Shown here piece after piece: positions 1 to 6,031 of a stretch of 26,936 nt of DNA; the stretch's first letter is position 1, and the number at the start of each line of letters is the position of its first letter. The notes beneath the pieces are model-generated. The model was not told the origin of the DNA, did not search any database, and worked only from the letters and a program-made list of their open reading frames with translations. Origin of the DNA: Ruminococcus flavefaciens. Lineage in GTDB: Bacteria; Bacillota; Clostridia; Oscillospirales; Ruminococcaceae. The stretch is from NCBI GenBank assembly GCA_002310115.1, contig DBYI01000105.1, forward strand, positions 1 to 26,936, in the 5' to 3' direction. The position numbers and the translations under genes are program-made.

Positions 1-266
1 TCGAATCCGCCCTGACCGCCGAACTGGCTCATGTCGAATCCGCCTGCTCCACCTTGGCCACCAAACTGGCTCATGTCGAAGTCTCCGTTACCGCCCATAT
101 CCCAGCCACCAGCTTGACCGCCAAAGCCGCCTTCTACTTTACTGTCGGAAACGCTGCCTAAATCAATATTCTCTACAGCGGCAGTAGATGAAAATGGAAC
201 GCTTGATGCGATCATCATTACGGATACAGTTCCGCTGATGACCTTCTTGAATTTTGAAATTTTCAT
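1..266 (-). CDS. Secreted Gly-rich repeat protein, N-terminal fragment
   Basis: This is the first 88 codons of a minus-strand gene that runs off the left edge. The ATG at 266 follows a strong AAGGAG site. Residues 1-32 look like a signal peptide: Lys-rich start (MKISKFKKV), hydrophobic core, then a small-residue region ending near STAA. The mature part soon becomes Gly-rich, and the unit FDMSQFGGQGG occurs twice about 13 residues apart before the edge cuts it. The protein is therefore exported and carries a flexible repeat region. Similar Gly-rich tracts occur in some clostridial surface proteins with carbohydrate-binding-type domains, but no such domain is visible in this fragment, so the function stays open. 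No neighbouring gene helps. Confidence 0.8.
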   Translation of the reverse strand, partial: MKISKFKKVISGTVSVMMIASSVPFSSTAAVENIDLGSVSDSKVEGGFGGQAGGWDMGGNGDFDMSQFGGQGGAGGFDMSQFGGQGGF

Positions 267-285
267 TTCAATCACTCCTTTGTTT

Positions 286-313
286 ATAATAATTAAATTT
301 ATGAGCTTAACAA
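286..313 (-). promoter_or_regulatory. Probable promoter of the Gly-rich secreted protein
   Basis: Read on the minus strand there is a TTGTTA -35 box (308-313), a 16-base spacer and a TATTAT -10 box (286-291), about 20 bases upstream of the start codon. The AT-rich surroundings make chance matches easy, so this is a moderate call. Confidence 0.45.
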
Positions 314-1068
314 TAAATATTAATAAAATGATATTTCAATTCAAAGTATATCGTTTAACGTCGTGTGAGCCGATATCAGATAATTTTAGCTTACAGTCAA
401 ATATTTATTTAGCTAACATTTAAGTAGCTGATTAGCAATATATCTATAAATAAACTATTAGATTTTTTCTTAAATCTACGTTTTAAAAAAACAGGTTTGC
501 CTTAGAGCCACTCTCGCACCAGCATCTTACCAGAAATCACATTTCTATGAAGCTTTGATACCAATAGCCATATGTCCCAGTATTTCATCCTCCTCGCCCC
601 ACTATTTCTAATAATCAAGAACGGGCATTGCCAATGTCCTTATGAGGAGAAAACTATAGAAGCTAAGTATTCTTTTGCATAGCCTAAAGCTAGATAAAAA
701 TATATAAGAATCAATAGATTACTTAACCTGATTTCAAAATAACATACCAAGCTTAATTTTATCTTAAAATTATCTTAAATTATTTCTTATTTTTTTAGAT
801 ATCCTCAACTAAAAAAACTACTTTCACTACAATTACCATTCGAAAATACCAAGTAAACTAATACACGAAAATAATCTATAAGGCATGCATTTCTGTATTT
901 TGTAAATGGAATATTCGAAATAATACATAATAAAAGAAAAAACGTCCACACAGATACTTCCGTATGAACGTCTTATATAATACTGATTTCTTAACATATG
1001 CCCAAACCGTGGTGAATATTGAGCATATTACATTTAATTTCAATCAGATAATTATTTTATCTATATCA
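314..1068. other. AT-rich stretch without a convincing gene
   Basis: No open frame in this stretch has both a ribosome binding site and protein-like composition. The only structured item is the minus-strand terminator-like hairpin at 931-971. The sequence is more AT-rich than the flanking genes and may hold decayed sequence. Confidence 0.6.
931..971 (-). terminator. Orphan intrinsic terminator, minus strand
   Basis: On the minus strand ACGTTCATAC (971-962) pairs with GTGTGGACGT (951-942) over 10 base pairs including two G-T wobbles, with a 10-base loop, followed by TTTTTCTTTTA (941-931). The shape is that of a Rho-independent terminator, but no minus-strand gene lies to its right before spoVT, so its client transcript is unknown. 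Confidence 0.5.
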
Positions 1069-1119
1069 CGGCAGAATCCCCCCGCTTCTAAGCGAAGCAA
1101 AAGAGGGGGATGAATGCCG
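1069..1119. repeat. 51-nt imperfect hairpin, possibly an IS200/IS605 end remnant
   Basis: Nested inverted repeats are seen directly: CGGCA (1069-1073) with TGCCG (1115-1119), ATCCCCC (1076-1082) with GGGGGAT (1105-1111), and an inner GCTTC (1084-1088) with GAAGC (1094-1098). GC-rich hairpins of this kind form the subterminal ends of IS200/IS605-type elements and occur in structured RNAs. No tnpA or tnpB lies nearby, so the mobile origin is an inference. A structured RNA or a palindromic repeat element is also possible. Confidence 0.4.
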
Positions 1120-1138
1120 GATTTTCAAACCAAAACTA

Positions 1139-1167
1139 TAGATAATCAGTAAAACATATGCTATAAT
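1139..1167 (+). promoter_or_regulatory. Probable spoVT promoter
   Basis: TAGATA (1139-1144), a 17-base spacer and a consensus TATAAT (1162-1167). The -35 box matches TTGACA at four of six positions. The leader to the spoVT start would be about 165 bases long. Confidence 0.5.
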
Positions 1168-1173
1168 AGATAC

Positions 1174-1189
1174 ATAGGAAATATCCTAT
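1174..1189. promoter_or_regulatory. Inverted repeat at the predicted spoVT transcription start
   Basis: ATAGGA (1174-1179) and TCCTAT (1184-1189) form perfect 6-base arms around AATA, immediately downstream of the -10 box. The position would suit an operator bound by a repressor, perhaps autoregulation by the AbrB-type product. This is based on placement only. Confidence 0.35.
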
Positions 1190-1340
1190 ATTTAGGATGC
1201 CATTATTCTTGAACTATGTAGTTTTTATGCAAAAACCAATAGATATCACAGCTAAAATCGTCTGATCATAAATGCATAATCAAAACCAATACGGAAATAC
1301 TAACCTCACAAAGTCAGAAAGATTTTTGGAGGTTTTATTT

Positions 1341-1883
1341 ATGAAAGCAACAGGAATAGTAAGACGTATAGACGACCTCGGACGTGTGGTCATTCCAAAA
1401 GAGATACGCCGCACCATGCGTATACGTGAGGGAGATCCACTTGAAATCTATACAAACAGCGAAGGTGAAGTAATTTTCAAAAAATACTCTGCAATAAGCG
1501 AAATGAGCGCGAATGCAAGCTACGTAGCGGATATAATGCATAAAATAACAAGCTGTGCAGTGCTAATATTCGATAAGGATCACGTAGTAGCTTCCGCAGG
1601 TGCAGCTAGGAAGGAATTTTCTGAACGACGAGCTTCAGGGCAGCTTGAGGAACTCATGGAAAACCGCGGACAGTTCTTTTGTCCTGACGGCAATACAAAC
1701 AGTTTTTACCCTGCTGAAGGAGTAGACCGGACAGCCATCGCAGCGGTTCCTATAATCACCGCAGGCGATGTTTCAGGAGCAGTAGTGTTTCTAACAGGTG
1801 AAAAAGCACATGAAGCTTCAGATATGCAAAAAAGCCTTATAAACGCTGCTGCACAGTTCCTTGCTCGTCAGATAGAGGGATGA
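1341..1883 (+). CDS. spoVT: SpoVT/AbrB-type transcription regulator
   Basis: Predicted 180 aa, close to the 178 aa of Bacillus SpoVT. Residues 1-50 form the swapped-hairpin AbrB DNA-binding domain (GIVRRIDDLGRVVIPKEIRR is diagnostic). Residues 60-180 fit the GAF-like C-terminal domain of SpoVT. An in-frame upstream ATG at 1272 exists, but the ATG at 1341 is preferred because GGAGG at 1328-1332 sits about 8 bases before it and the protein then begins exactly at the conserved MKATGIVRR. In Bacillus SpoVT tunes sigma-G-dependent forespore genes. Here it is monocistronic, flanked by its own promoter and a bidirectional terminator. Relatives also occur in clostridia that sporulate poorly or not at all, so sporulation cannot be inferred from this gene alone. 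Confidence 0.9.
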   Translation: MKATGIVRRIDDLGRVVIPKEIRRTMRIREGDPLEIYTNSEGEVIFKKYSAISEMSANASYVADIMHKITSCAVLIFDKDHVVASAGAARKEFSERRASGQLEELMENRGQFFCPDGNTNSFYPAEGVDRTAIAAVPIITAGDVSGAVVFLTGEKAHEASDMQKSLINAAAQFLARQIEG

Positions 1884-1909
1884 TAGAGTCTCAGTTGACA
1901 GTAAAAATA

Positions 1910-1953
1910 AAGCCTCTAAACAGTTAATACTGTTTTGAGGCTTGCTTTATTTT
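1910..1953. terminator. Bidirectional terminator between spoVT and the SUKH-like gene
   Basis: AAGCCTCTAAACAG (1910-1923) pairs with CTGTTTTGAGGCTT (1930-1943) with one mismatch and a 6-base loop. T-rich tails follow on both strands (GCTTTATTTT on plus, GGCTTTATTTTTAC on minus), fitting the convergent genes on either side. Confidence 0.85.
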
Positions 1954-2362
1954 AAGAATTTGGATAATGCCATTTTCTGAAATATTCCGCTAAACTGTCA
2001 GCATATAGTTCCTCATCTTCATCCAGATACTCGCGAATAAAAACCTTACCATCAGGCTTTAATATAAAAAATCCATCCGCGCCATTTCCGACAAAAACGA
2101 TGCCCTCACCGCTATATTCTTCTCTATACCGCTTAGTCTGAGACTTAATTTCATCGAACGGATATATAATCCAGCCGATGATAATATTATCCTCTCTGTT
2201 AGGTAACTTCATGGTTTCGTTTATTCCGTTGCTTATCTTCAGTATCTCATACAATTCTTCCGGAATAAATGTCTTGGCATCAATATATTGGCTCTCGTCA
2301 ATAGGAGAGCATAATTTGCATGAATCACCGTATAATTCCTGTATCAATTCAGTAATAGTCAT
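1952..2362 (-). CDS. SMI1/KNR4 (SUKH)-like protein
   Basis: Predicted 136 aa, soluble, with no signal peptide. The start at 2362 has AGAGGA upstream. The order of features fits the SUKH fold: IPEELYEILKISNG near residues 33-46, a GWIIYPFDEI segment near 63-72, then VFVGNGADGFFILKPDGKV and a C-terminal helix ending ADSLAEYFRKW. In bacteria many SUKH proteins are immunity proteins that neutralise secreted polymorphic toxins, while others are stand-alone house-keeping-like proteins. No toxin, secretion system or further immunity gene is adjacent, so this is an orphan member and its partner is unknown. It converges on spoVT and shares its terminator. Confidence 0.75.
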   Translation of the reverse strand: MTITELIQELYGDSCKLCSPIDESQYIDAKTFIPEELYEILKISNGINETMKLPNREDNIIIGWIIYPFDEIKSQTKRYREEYSGEGIVFVGNGADGFFILKPDGKVFIREYLDEDEELYADSLAEYFRKWHYPNS

Positions 2363-2421
2363 AACAGTTCCTCTTTTGCTTTTTGTATATGCTTACGTAC
2401 TGCTTTGCTTTAAAACGAAAA

Positions 2422-2436
2422 TTCACATTATGTGAA
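2422..2436. promoter_or_regulatory. Perfect palindrome upstream of the SUKH-like gene
   Basis: TTCACAT and ATGTGAA form perfect 7-base arms around a single T, 60-75 bases upstream of the start codon at 2362. It is operator-like in size. No -35/-10 pair could be placed with confidence beside it. Confidence 0.3.
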
Positions 2437-2490
2437 GCCGATAATCGCCCTTTTTCTCCAAATAATAACATTAAGAAATATAATATGTAT

Positions 2491-2546
2491 TATAAAAAAA
2501 TGCCGCTGCTCACCTAATATCAAATATCAGTTGCACTGCGGCATTT
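2491..2546 (-). terminator. Terminator of the DUF1846 gene
   Basis: Minus-strand AAATGCCGC (2546-2538) pairs perfectly with GCGGCATTT (2506-2498) over 9 base pairs and is followed by further T residues. The 31-base loop is long but can fold internally. Confidence 0.75.
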
Positions 2547-2562
2547 CTTATTCTTATTTAAC

Positions 2563-4032
2563 TTATGCCTCGTACTTAGGCTCACAGGTGAGGTTTATAC
2601 CAAGACGCTTGAATATGCGCTCGTCAACCTGTGAAAGGATAACTGTTGAGTGAACTTCACAGCCGCGGAGCTTCGATATCTGCTCCATAGCCTTCTTTGC
2701 ATTGTCGTCAGTATTTGCACAGATTGAAAGAGCAATAAGAGTCTCATCTGTATGCATTCTAGGGTTACTGTTGCCAAGATGATTTACCTTGAGAGCCATG
2801 ATAGGCTCGATAACATGAGGCGACATAAGAAGTATCTCGTCATCGATTTCTGCAAAGTGCTTAAGCGCATTCAGCAACAAAGCCGAAACAGCTCCAAGAA
2901 GGTTTGATGTGCGGCCTGTAAGAATAGTTCCATCAGGAAGCTCCATAGCAGCCGCAGGACCGTCTGTAGCTTTTTCTTTATTTAGCGCGGCTGAAACTAC
3001 ATTTCTGTCCTCAACTGTGACATTAGCCTGTTTCATAAGAAGCTCCAGCTTCATTACCTCGTCCTCGGAAATAAGACCCTTTCGGTACTCACACATTCCT
3101 GTATAATAACGGCGGATTATCTCCTGTCTTGCAGCTTCGGAAACCGCTTCGTCGTCCACAATGCAGTTTCCTGCCATATTAACACCCATATCCGTAGGTG
3201 ATTTGTAAGGAGACTCACCAAGTATTTTTTCAAACATAGCGTTGAGAACCGGGAATATCTCAACATCACGATTATAGTTAACGGTAGTTTTGCCATATGC
3301 TTCAAGGTGGAACGGATCTATCATATTAACATCATTAAGATCTGCGGTAGCCGCCTCATATGCGATATTGACAGGATGACGAAGAGGAAGATTCCATATT
3401 GGGAATGTCTCGAATTTGGCGTAGCCTGCGTCTATACCTCTTTTATGCTCATGGTAGAGCTGTGAAAGGCAAGTTGCCATTTTACCGCTTCCAGGCCCCG
3501 GAGCTGTAACAACAACGAGCCTGCGTGAAGTTTCAATATAATCGTTTCTGCCGTAGCCTTCATCGCTGATAATATACTGAAGATTGGAAGGATACCCCTT
3601 GATGCTGTAATGGTGATACACCTTTACGCCAAGTGCTTCAAGGCGCTTCTGAAAAGCATCAGCAGTGGGCTGACCGTCATAGCGTGTAAGAACAACGCTG
3701 CTGACATAAAGTCCTATCTTTGTAAAAACGTTGAAAAGTCGGATAACATCTATATCATAGGTGATTCCGAGGTCACCTCTAACCTTGTTTTTCTCGATAT
3801 CATCAGAATTAATGACAATAACTATCTCTGCATCCTCCTTAAGCTGTAAAAGCATCTGCAGCTTACTATCAGGCTTGAAACCAGGAAGCACTCTCGAAGC
3901 GTGAAAATCATCAAAGAGCTTTCCGCCGAATTCAAGGTAAAGTTTGTCCCCAAACTGCGAAATACGCTCCCTGATATGCTCTGACTGCGTTTTGAGATAC
4001 TTTTCATTGTCAAATCCGATTTTGGAACTCAT
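2563..4032 (-). CDS. DUF1846 family protein
   Basis: Predicted 489 aa, full length for the DUF1846 family, a conserved Firmicutes group that includes structurally determined but functionally uncharacterised members. The start at 4032 has a GGGAGGAAG site about 7 bases upstream and the N-terminus SSKIGFDNEKYLKTQSEHI is typical of the family. A Gly-rich VVVTAPGPGSGKM segment (residues 174-185) resembles a P-loop and suggests nucleotide or phosphate binding; this is inference. There are no membrane segments or signal peptide, so the protein is cytoplasmic. It stands alone, with its own promoter and terminator, and diverges from the Tyr T-box operon. No reaction is claimed. Confidence 0.9.
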   Translation of the reverse strand: MSSKIGFDNEKYLKTQSEHIRERISQFGDKLYLEFGGKLFDDFHASRVLPGFKPDSKLQMLLQLKEDAEIVIVINSDDIEKNKVRGDLGITYDIDVIRLFNVFTKIGLYVSSVVLTRYDGQPTADAFQKRLEALGVKVYHHYSIKGYPSNLQYIISDEGYGRNDYIETSRRLVVVTAPGPGSGKMATCLSQLYHEHKRGIDAGYAKFETFPIWNLPLRHPVNIAYEAATADLNDVNMIDPFHLEAYGKTTVNYNRDVEIFPVLNAMFEKILGESPYKSPTDMGVNMAGNCIVDDEAVSEAARQEIIRRYYTGMCEYRKGLISEDEVMKLELLMKQANVTVEDRNVVSAALNKEKATDGPAAAMELPDGTILTGRTSNLLGAVSALLLNALKHFAEIDDEILLMSPHVIEPIMALKVNHLGNSNPRMHTDETLIALSICANTDDNAKKAMEQISKLRGCEVHSTVILSQVDERIFKRLGINLTCEPKYEA

Positions 4033-4064
4033 TATTTCTTCCTCCCGTTAAACTATAATAATTT

Positions 4065-4093
4065 ATTATATACCAATCAGTGTCAAATTTCAA
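4065..4093 (-). promoter_or_regulatory. Promoter of the DUF1846 gene
   Basis: On the minus strand: TTGAAA (4093-4088), a 17-base spacer and a consensus TATAAT (4070-4065), about 33 bases before the start codon. The near-consensus boxes and ideal spacing suggest a constitutive sigma-A promoter. Confidence 0.75.
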
Positions 4094-4187
4094 GTACTAA
4101 GCCGAAAAAAAATTGAGCTTTGACATTTTTCAACGAAATACCTTTGTACTACTATGAAATACAGCAAAAAGCAAAAACTTTTTTCTC

Positions 4188-4216
4188 TTGACAAGGTAAA
4201 AAAGATATGCTATTAT
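4188..4216 (+). promoter_or_regulatory. Promoter of the Tyr T-box operon
   Basis: Consensus TTGACA (4188-4193), 17-base spacer and TATTAT (4211-4216). Transcription should begin near 4223, just before the T-box stem I. Confidence 0.85.
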
Positions 4217-4222
4217 AAATGT

Positions 4223-4462
4223 ACAAATACTGTGAACGAATAAAACCTGTGCATAGCCCGATTCAGAGAGTTCCCGTGAGGTGCGAGGGAATGAAGGCGC
4301 ACAGTGACCTACATTCGGGAGTTGCCGTATTGAACGTCAGTAGATGCGGTCGGGTATGCCCGTTACAGCTTTTCGAGTTCCGTTATACGGAAAAATCGGG
4401 GTGGTACCGCGAGTAACTTCGCCCCCGAACAGTTCTATCGCTGTTCGGGGGCTTTTATTTTT
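4223..4462 (+). promoter_or_regulatory. T-box riboswitch, predicted tyrosine-specific
   Basis: The conserved T-box GGGGTGGTACCGCG lies at 4398-4411 and is followed by a strong terminator, the standard antiterminator/terminator switch. In stem I the base CCCGA (4259-4263) pairs with TCGGG (4315-4319), and AGAGAG lies on the 5' side of the specifier loop. The codon in the specifier position is UAC (4310-4312), a tyrosine codon. The UGGU of the bulge complements an ACCA tRNA end, and an A discriminator is expected for bacterial tRNA-Tyr. Uncharged tRNA-Tyr should therefore prevent termination and switch on the operon when tyrosine is scarce. The next genes are two membrane proteins and only then tyrS. 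Confidence 0.9.
4421..4462 (+). terminator. T-box regulated terminator
   Basis: GCCCCCGAACAG (4421-4432) pairs perfectly with CTGTTCGGGGGC (4441-4452) around an 8-base loop, followed by TTTTATTTTT. The 5' arm overlaps the region that forms the competing antiterminator with the T-box sequence. Confidence 0.9.
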
Positions 4463-4480
4463 CGGAAAAGAGGGAACGCC

Positions 4481-4942
4481 ATGAAAAAAATCATAGGATA
4501 CCTCAGCCTTTCACTGACAGTATTCCTTGTTTCGCTTTTATTCCTGTATATCGGATTTGTAAGAGCAGCAAAAAACAATATCGACTCTCCTTTTATCCGC
4601 ATGACAATATGCACTCTTCTATCTCTGGTTTTTACGTCAATGTTTACGAGGTATATCCACCCTGTCACAGGACTGGCAGGACTGGACAGCGCAAAGCTCA
4701 ACCTCGGATTTACTATCGCTATAGTTCTTTCCGTTTTCGTTCAGTTCGTCACATTAGGCGATGTAAATGCAGGTGCCTATCTTGATGTGCTTACGCAAAG
4801 GAACGAAGGCTCTCCGGGTGAAAGCTTTTACAAATATATTAAATATGTTTTCATAGGCGGACACATGATTATTGCTGTCCGAACCTTTATTCATTCCGCA
4901 TTTCTTAGTCTGCTGAAAGCCATTATGAAGCACGCTAGATGA
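4481..4942 (+). CDS. Hypothetical four-helix membrane protein in the Tyr T-box operon
   Basis: Predicted 153 aa with no recognised family. It starts at the first ATG after the T-box terminator, with AGAGGGA upstream. Hydrophobic segments lie near residues 4-28, 40-58, 72-94 and 120-148, with a polar loop (VLTQRNEGSPGESFYKY) between the last two. This suggests a small multi-spanning membrane protein. Its position directly behind the tyrosine-responsive switch means its expression should rise when charged tRNA-Tyr falls. Its end overlaps a possible upstream start of the next gene, pointing to co-translation. A role in tyrosine supply or sensing would fit the regulation, but no transporter motif supports it. 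Confidence 0.75.
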   Translation: MKKIIGYLSLSLTVFLVSLLFLYIGFVRAAKNNIDSPFIRMTICTLLSLVFTSMFTRYIHPVTGLAGLDSAKLNLGFTIAIVLSVFVQFVTLGDVNAGAYLDVLTQRNEGSPGESFYKYIKYVFIGGHMIIAVRTFIHSAFLSLLKAIMKHAR

Positions 4943-4959
4943 GCAAGGGAGATGAAAAT

Positions 4960-5892
4960 ATGGGCAGATTTGAAGAACCGCCGAAAAAAAAGTTTAATCC
5001 CGAACTTCCTCCGCTGAAAAGCAGAGTGGTAGCCTATATAGTTTGTATTCCCCTTTGCTTTTTTATGGGCAAATTCAAGGGCTTTTCCACATCGTTTTGC
5101 TTGACACTGACAGCTGTAGTTGCAGCTGTGCTCTTCATTTCTGTCTTTTTTGAGTACAGGTCAAAGTATAAGGACAATGAGTTTAAAAACGCAGTCATAA
5201 ACGACGAATTCCATAGTGATGAGAAATGGCAGGAAAAGTACCATGATTATGTGCTGAAGAACGATTTTCAACAAGTAACGGCAAGTTCCATGAATGCTGA
5301 CTTGAATCGCCGCTTTTTCAAACCATCAGGCGTATTCTGGCTGATTTCCGCATTACTGCTATTCGCAGCAGCTTTAATATGCAGAGATGCTCATAGCGAT
5401 ATACGTGGTCTCCTTGCTGTAAGCGGAATACTCGCATCATTATGGGGTAGTTTCAAGCTTTTGCATACACCTGTAAGGTCATTTATAGCCAACTGCGGTG
5501 AAAAGCTACCAGAGATAGATCGCTCCTATCTCAACGGTAAAATGCTTACCTATCGAAAAAACGGAGAGCACGCCTGCAACAATGGCATTAATATAGGCGG
5601 GAATTATGTGGTTATGTACACAAATAACCAGATAATCTGCATGGACAGAAATGAAATAGATTCAGTAAACAAGCATATAACAAAGACAAAGTACTACGGA
5701 AGCGGGGTATACACAGGCTCTGTCTTATCTTATTACCTTATAGTTAATTTGAAAGCTACGGATGGAAGCAGCTGCACTCATTATCAGATTGAACTCAACG
5801 AATTTCAGGTAAATATGGCTTATGAAGCTCTTTCCGTGAGTTCCTCGCCATCTCTTTCATCCATCAAAGAACAAAATGACAATTCTTATTAG
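4960..5892 (+). CDS. Hypothetical membrane protein with C-terminal soluble domain
   Basis: Predicted 310 aa, family not recognised. The ATG at 4960 is chosen because AAGGGAG (4945-4951) precedes it by 8 bases; an in-frame ATG at 4939 overlaps the previous stop but lacks a good site. The N-terminus is cytoplasmic-like and Pro/Lys-rich (RFEEPPKKKFNPELPPLK). Two hydrophobic hairpins follow, near residues 24-65 and 110-155. The remaining 150 residues are soluble, with a repeated theme of short strands (NIGGNYVVMYTNNQIICMDRN), possibly a PH-like or beta-rich domain; this is only an impression. It is co-transcribed with the upstream membrane gene behind the Tyr T-box and probably reads on into tyrS. 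Confidence 0.75.
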   Translation: MGRFEEPPKKKFNPELPPLKSRVVAYIVCIPLCFFMGKFKGFSTSFCLTLTAVVAAVLFISVFFEYRSKYKDNEFKNAVINDEFHSDEKWQEKYHDYVLKNDFQQVTASSMNADLNRRFFKPSGVFWLISALLLFAAALICRDAHSDIRGLLAVSGILASLWGSFKLLHTPVRSFIANCGEKLPEIDRSYLNGKMLTYRKNGEHACNNGINIGGNYVVMYTNNQIICMDRNEIDSVNKHITKTKYYGSGVYTGSVLSYYLIVNLKATDGSSCTHYQIELNEFQVNMAYEALSVSSSPSLSSIKEQNDNSY

Positions 5893-5924
5893 CTGTCCAT
5901 TTACATTGAAAGGACGTGATATAC

Positions 5925-5987
5925 ATGAAAACGTCAGATGTTTTCATTCTCTATGGCAGTCTGACTGTCAATTGTAAAATTATATAA
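5925..5987 (+). CDS. Possible 20-residue small ORF
   Basis: ATG at 5925 with AAGGA (5909-5913) upstream encodes MKTSDVFILYGSLTVNCKII and a TAA stop. It lies in the gap before tyrS and overlaps the predicted tyrS promoter. It may be a decayed gene start, a leader peptide or chance. It contains one Tyr codon, too few for classic attenuation. Confidence 0.25.
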   Translation: MKTSDVFILYGSLTVNCKII

Positions 5988-5988
5988 T
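5961..5988 (+). promoter_or_regulatory. Possible internal tyrS promoter
   Basis: CTGACT (5961-5966), 16-base spacer and consensus TATAAT (5983-5988), about 44 bases before the tyrS start. If real, it would give tyrS a basal transcript that bypasses the T-box. Confidence 0.45.
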
Positions 5989-6031
5989 ATCAATATTTCA
6001 CATTAAAAATAATGTAAAGGAGAAATAAATA

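Noticed and set aside
238..423. Plus-strand 61-codon frame
   Set aside because: It is antisense to the secreted protein's start, very Ile/Phe-rich from AT-rich DNA, and has no ribosome binding site.
502..588. Minus-strand 28-codon frame starting MKYWDIWLLVSKLHRN
   Set aside because: Its GGAGG site touches the ATG, the product is very short and matches nothing I recognise. It may be a gene remnant but cannot be supported.
5931..5966. GTCAGA/TCTGAC hairpin as a terminator before tyrS
   Set aside because: The loop is long, the stem only 6 pairs and no T-run follows, so it should not stop transcription from the T-box.
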